A stretch of DNA of 9,768 bases from Anaerolineaceae bacterium (GTDB lineage: Bacteria; Chloroflexota; Anaerolineae; JAAYZQ01). A program made the translations under genes and the position numbers. The stretch covers positions 1-9,768 of the forward strand of contig JAAYZQ010000230.1 of the NCBI GenBank assembly GCA_012514775.1. Direction: 5' to 3'. A model generated the notes under the pieces. The model searched no databases. It was not told the origin of the DNA and was given only the letters and a program-made list of their open reading frames with translations. Below are positions 6,976 through 9,768 of this stretch, one piece after another (the first letter of the stretch is position 1; every line of letters starts with the position of its first letter).

Positions 6976-8267
6976 CCGCGGAAAATTCCTCTGCTGTTGA
7001 CGCCTTTGTCCCGCAAGAACCCGCATCCATCCAGGCCACAGGCCTGAGCCTCGGATTTCTGGCGGACCTGGTCATCAAGGTCCTCTACTTCCGGGGGTAC
7101 GTCACGGGCGGAGACGTGGCGGAAGAGGTGCGCCTGCCCTTTAACGGGGTGATCGAGAACGTCCTGGAGTTCCTGAAGCGCGACCAGTTCTGCGAGGTCA
7201 AGGGCGCCGGGGGCATTGGCCGCTCGGCCTACCAGTACAGCATCACCGCCAAGGGCATTGCCCGCGCGCGCGAGGTGCTGGACCGGGGCCAGTACGTGGG
7301 CCCCGCCCCTGTGACCCTCGCCGACTATAACATGGCCCTCCGGCGCCAGCCCATGCTCACCGATTCCATCCACGAGCGCGAAATACGCCAGGCCCTCTCG
7401 CACCTGGTGGTGAGCGAAGACATGATGGAGATGCTCGGCCCGGCCATCAACTCCGGGCGCTCGATCTTTCTCTACGGCGCCCCGGGCAACGGCAAGACGG
7501 TGATGGCCGAAAGCATCGGAGCCATGATCCTGGGCAACGAGATGTACATCCCCTACGCCATCGAGGTAGGCGGGATGGTCATCAAGGTCTTTGACGAGGT
7601 CAACCACCGCCCCCTGCCCGAGGCCCCGTCGCGCAACTCGGGCCGGCCGCGCTACGACCGTCGCTGGGTGCGCATCAAGCGCCCGGTAATCACCACCGGC
7701 GGCGAGCTGACCCTGGAAACCCTGGACCTGGTGTGGGACGACGTCTCCAAGTACTACGAGGCCCCCTTTCAGATAAAGTCCAACGGCGGCATGTTTCTCA
7801 TCGACGACTTCGGGCGGCAGTTGGTGCGCCCCCGCGACCTGTTGAACCGCTGGGTGGTGCCCCTGGAAAAGCGCTACGACTACCTGACCCTGCACACGGG
7901 GCAAAAGATCGAGGTGCCTTTTGAGGTCCTCATCGTCTTTTCCACGAACCTGGAGCCGCGCGACCTGGTGGACGAGGCCTTCCTGCGGCGCATCCGCCAC
8001 AAGATCCCCGTCGGCGACCCGACCTTTGACCAGTTTCGCGAGATCATGCGCCGGGAATGCGCCCGGCGCAACGTGCCCTTTGACGAATCGGGCCTGGCCT
8101 ACCTGCTCCACGAGTACTATATCAAGCCCGGCAATCCCCTGCGGGCCTGCCACGCCCGCGACCTGCTGGACGAGATCCTGGACATGGCGCGCTACAAGAA
8201 CGTACCACCCACGCTGTCGACCGAGATGATCGACAGGGCGTGCAAATCGTATTTCGTGCCGCTGTAG
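6972..8267 (+). CDS. Winged-helix plus AAA+ ATPase, partner of the receiver protein
   Basis: A 431-residue cytoplasmic ATPase of unknown target. Residues 29-105 look like a winged-helix domain (helices FLADLVIKVLYFRGYV, VAEEVRLPFNGVIENVLEFLKRD, a wing SAYQYSITAKG). The AAA+ core follows, with Walker A GAPGNGKT (169-176), Walker B MFLIDD (274-279) and sensor 1 Asn326 in IVFSTN. FLRRIRHK (337-344) holds likely arginine-finger residues, and NPLRACHARDLLDE (388-401) looks like the sensor-2 region. The unusual segment between Walker A and B (about 200-270) includes MVIKVFDEVNHRP and a basic RPRYDRRWVRIKRP stretch. There is no GAFTGA loop, so it is not a sigma54 activator. The start overlaps the receiver stop by 4 bp; the open frame continues upstream to 6414, but that part lies over the receiver gene in another frame and is not coding. 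Possible roles such as remodelling a complex or acting on DNA are inference. Confidence 0.9.
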   Translation: MTAENSSAVDAFVPQEPASIQATGLSLGFLADLVIKVLYFRGYVTGGDVAEEVRLPFNGVIENVLEFLKRDQFCEVKGAGGIGRSAYQYSITAKGIARAREVLDRGQYVGPAPVTLADYNMALRRQPMLTDSIHEREIRQALSHLVVSEDMMEMLGPAINSGRSIFLYGAPGNGKTVMAESIGAMILGNEMYIPYAIEVGGMVIKVFDEVNHRPLPEAPSRNSGRPRYDRRWVRIKRPVITTGGELTLETLDLVWDDVSKYYEAPFQIKSNGGMFLIDDFGRQLVRPRDLLNRWVVPLEKRYDYLTLHTGQKIEVPFEVLIVFSTNLEPRDLVDEAFLRRIRHKIPVGDPTFDQFREIMRRECARRNVPFDESGLAYLLHEYYIKPGNPLRACHARDLLDEILDMARYKNVPPTLSTEMIDRACKSYFVPL

Positions 8268-8295
8268 CGGCTGTTGCGCTCCAGGTGTTTATGTC

Positions 8296-8322
8296 ACGCC
8301 GCCGGCTGCAAACCGGCGGCGT
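8296..8322. terminator. Hairpin between the AAA+ ATPase and aminotransferase genes
   Basis: A perfect 10-bp stem (8296-8305 with 8313-8322) with loop CTGCAAA lies between convergent stops (8267 and 8332). On the plus strand it runs into GTTTCCC, only three Ts, so termination would be weak or Rho-assisted. Its core (CGCCGG, loop, CCGGCG) closely resembles the hairpin at 4906-4923, suggesting it is also a member of the window's small-hairpin family. Confidence 0.6.
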
Positions 8323-8331
8323 TTCCCTTGA

Positions 8332-9594
8332 TCAAGCGCTGGCGGTCACGGCCCGGTCAAAGATGTCCAGAGCAATTTCGATCTGCTCGAGGGTGACGAC
8401 GAGGGGCGGGATCCAGCGGATCACGTTGCCATAGGTGCCGCACGTCAGGAGCAAGAGGTCCTGCTCCAGGCAGCGGGCGACGACCTCCTTGACCAGGGCC
8501 GTGGCCGGCGACCCGTCGGGCAGGGTGAACTCGGCACCGGCCATCAGCCCCAGGCCGCGTACGTCACCCAGGAGCGGGCAGCGCGCCTGGATGCCGCGCA
8601 GGCCGGCCAGGAGAACCTCGCCCAGGCGCGCCGCATTCTCCACCAGCCCCTCCTCCTGGAGCACCCGGACCGTGGCCTCGGCCGCCGCGCAGGCCACGGC
8701 ATTGCCGCCGTAGGTGCCGCCGTGGGTGCCCGGGATCCAGCTCTCCATCAGCGCCCGGGGAGCAGCCACGCCCGAAAGGGGCAGGCCCGAAGCGAGTCCC
8801 TTGGCCATGGTCATGATGTCGGGCCGGATCTGAAAATGCTCCACGGCGAAAAACCTGCCCGTGCGCCCAAAGCCCGTCTGGACCTCGTCGGCCACGAGGA
8901 GGATGCCGTGCTCGTCGCACACGTCGCGCAGGCCCCGCAGGAAGGATGCCGGAGGCACGACGTATCCCCCCTCGCCCAACACCGGCTCGACGACGATGGC
9001 GGCCGTCTCGCCGGGGGCCGTCTGGCTCGCCAGGAGGTGCCGCAGCTCTTTCAGGCACCAGGCGCTGGTCTCCTCGGCGTCCCAGCCGTAGCGATAGGCG
9101 TAGGGATAGGGCGCCACGAACACTCCGGCCGCCAGGGGCTGGTAGTTCTGCCGGTAGACCGTCCGCGACGTGGTCATGGCCATGGTCAGGTTGGTCCGGC
9201 CGTGGAACGAGCCCTGGAAGACGACGACGTTGGGCCGGCCCGTGGCGTGGCGGGCCAGCTTGACCGCCCCTTCAAGCGCCTCGGCCCCGGAGTTGGAAAA
9301 GAAGAAACTGTCCAGGTGGGAAGGCACCACTTCGCGCAGCGCTTCCACCAGGCGCAAGAGAGGCTCGTGGTAGAGAATGTTCACCTGGGCGTGGCTGATC
9401 CTGCCCGCCTGCTCGCGGATGGCCTCCACGACGCGGGGATGGCAGTGCCCGGTGTTGGTCACGGCGATGCCGCAGGTAAAGTCCAGGTAGCGCCGGCCGT
9501 GGACGTCGTACAGGTAGGCGCCCTCCCCCCGTTCCACGACAATGTCGGTGATGCGACTCCAGACGGGCGACAGATGCCGGGTATCGTAGCTCAT
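8332..9594 (-). CDS. Class III PLP-dependent aminotransferase (GABA/acetylornithine type)
   Basis: A 420-residue cytosolic aminotransferase that moves an omega-amino group to a keto acid, usually 2-oxoglutarate. Visible landmarks are NSGAEALEGAVKLAR (101-115, phosphate binding), SFHGRT (129-134), EPVLGEGGY (203-211), LLVADEVQTGFGRTG (232-246) with Asp236 contacting the pyridine nitrogen, and TMAKGLASGLP (262-272) with Lys265 forming the Schiff base. HGGTYGGNAVAC (291-302) follows. All catalytic residues are intact and the length is normal. The sequence looks closer to GabT-like and broad-range members than to ArgD, but substrate cannot be fixed from sequence and no arginine or GABA pathway genes flank it. 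The ATG at 9594 has GAGAGGAG 6 nt upstream. I could not find a convincing promoter between it and the repeat at 9641. Confidence 0.95.
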   Translation of the reverse strand: MSYDTRHLSPVWSRITDIVVERGEGAYLYDVHGRRYLDFTCGIAVTNTGHCHPRVVEAIREQAGRISHAQVNILYHEPLLRLVEALREVVPSHLDSFFFSNSGAEALEGAVKLARHATGRPNVVVFQGSFHGRTNLTMAMTTSRTVYRQNYQPLAAGVFVAPYPYAYRYGWDAEETSAWCLKELRHLLASQTAPGETAAIVVEPVLGEGGYVVPPASFLRGLRDVCDEHGILLVADEVQTGFGRTGRFFAVEHFQIRPDIMTMAKGLASGLPLSGVAAPRALMESWIPGTHGGTYGGNAVACAAAEATVRVLQEEGLVENAARLGEVLLAGLRGIQARCPLLGDVRGLGLMAGAEFTLPDGSPATALVKEVVARCLEQDLLLLTCGTYGNVIRWIPPLVVTLEQIEIALDIFDRAVTASA

Positions 9595-9640
9595 GCCTCG
9601 CTCCTCTCTCCGGGGCCGGACCCCCCACTCCCAACCGTTC

Positions 9641-9768
9641 GTAGCGCGCGATTCATCGCGCGGTCACGGCGCTGAAGCACCCACTACAAACCCAACCCGC
9701 TCGTAGTGCACCATTCATCGCGCGGTCACGGCGCTGAAGCGCCCACTACAAACCCAACCCGCTCGTTG
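9641..9768. repeat. 62-bp tandem repeat, at least two full copies, continuing off the window
   Basis: Copy 1 is 9641-9702 and copy 2 is 9703-9764; they match at 58 of 62 positions. A third copy appears to begin at 9765, and a decayed unit end is seen just before 9641. Each unit is a 47-nt foldable part plus a 15-nt linker. The foldable part starts GTAG and ends CACTAC, closing an outer stem (6 bp in copy 2). Inside are two hairpins: CGCGCGA-TTCA-TCGCGCG (9645-9662, perfect in copy 1) and GGCGC-TGAA-GCGCC (9730-9743, perfect in copy 2, one mismatch in copy 1). It lies directly upstream of the aminotransferase gene. Confidence 0.85.

Noticed and set aside
6936..8153. 405-codon minus-strand open frame opposite the AAA+ gene
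   Set aside because: Antisense shadow of an ATPase with intact Walker motifs; no recognisable protein.
6972..8267. Sigma54-dependent activator, prompted by a receiver next to an AAA+ domain
   Set aside because: The receiver is a separate protein, the GAFTGA loop is missing, and the winged helix is N-terminal rather than a Fis-type C-terminal domain; the promoters here are sigma70-type.
8332..9594. Naming the aminotransferase argD or gabT
   Set aside because: Class III enzymes share all visible motifs and no arginine, GABA or lysine pathway genes flank it, so a specific symbol is not supported.
8722..9675. 317-codon plus-strand open frame opposite the aminotransferase
   Set aside because: Antisense shadow that runs into the tandem repeat; no recognisable protein.

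Overview
The window is high-GC bacterial chromosome with ordinary, densely packed genes and no insertion sequence, phage gene or CRISPR array. The best guess for the host is a member of the Chloroflexota (Anaerolineae/Caldilinea-like). This is an inference from the two secreted proteins, which carry the [YF]LP[LV]V.R segment I associate with secreted proteins of that phylum, and from the intergenic small-hairpin repeats. No marker gene here proves the phylum.

Layout, left to right. At 1-110 (-) is the first 36 codons of a membrane-anchored protein. It is divergent from a complete typA/bipA translational GTPase gene (301-2151, +), and each has its own sigma70-type promoter in the 190-bp gap. 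typA converges on a large secreted M6-like zinc metalloprotease (2207-4717, -), with a perfect 15-bp hairpin between their stops. Upstream of the protease are a near-consensus promoter and an AT-rich palindromic operator candidate. Next comes a row of small hairpins (4906-5043), which sits in the 3' trailer of a secreted GH128-like glycoside hydrolase (5079-5912, -).

A stand-alone tRNA-Pro(CGG) gene (6271-6345, -) follows, with a clear promoter and a T-tract terminator. Divergent from it is a two-gene operon (6571-8267, +): a single-domain response regulator whose stop overlaps the start of a winged-helix plus AAA+ ATPase. That operon converges on a class III PLP aminotransferase (8332-9594, -). 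Upstream of the aminotransferase the window ends in a 62-bp tandem repeat.

The stretch 4718-5078 holds no gene, only the promoter, operator and hairpins. The stretch 5913-6270 holds a probable promoter for the hydrolase and the tRNA terminator; I see nothing in 6084-6174.

The most unusual material is (1) the receiver + winged-helix AAA+ pair, which looks like a signal-controlled ATPase module of unknown target, and (2) the intergenic repeats. The repeats in two separate places are built of short perfect stems closed by the same tetraloop, TTCA or its complement TGAA, while the stem sequences differ. Six promoter candidates all have exactly 17-bp spacers.
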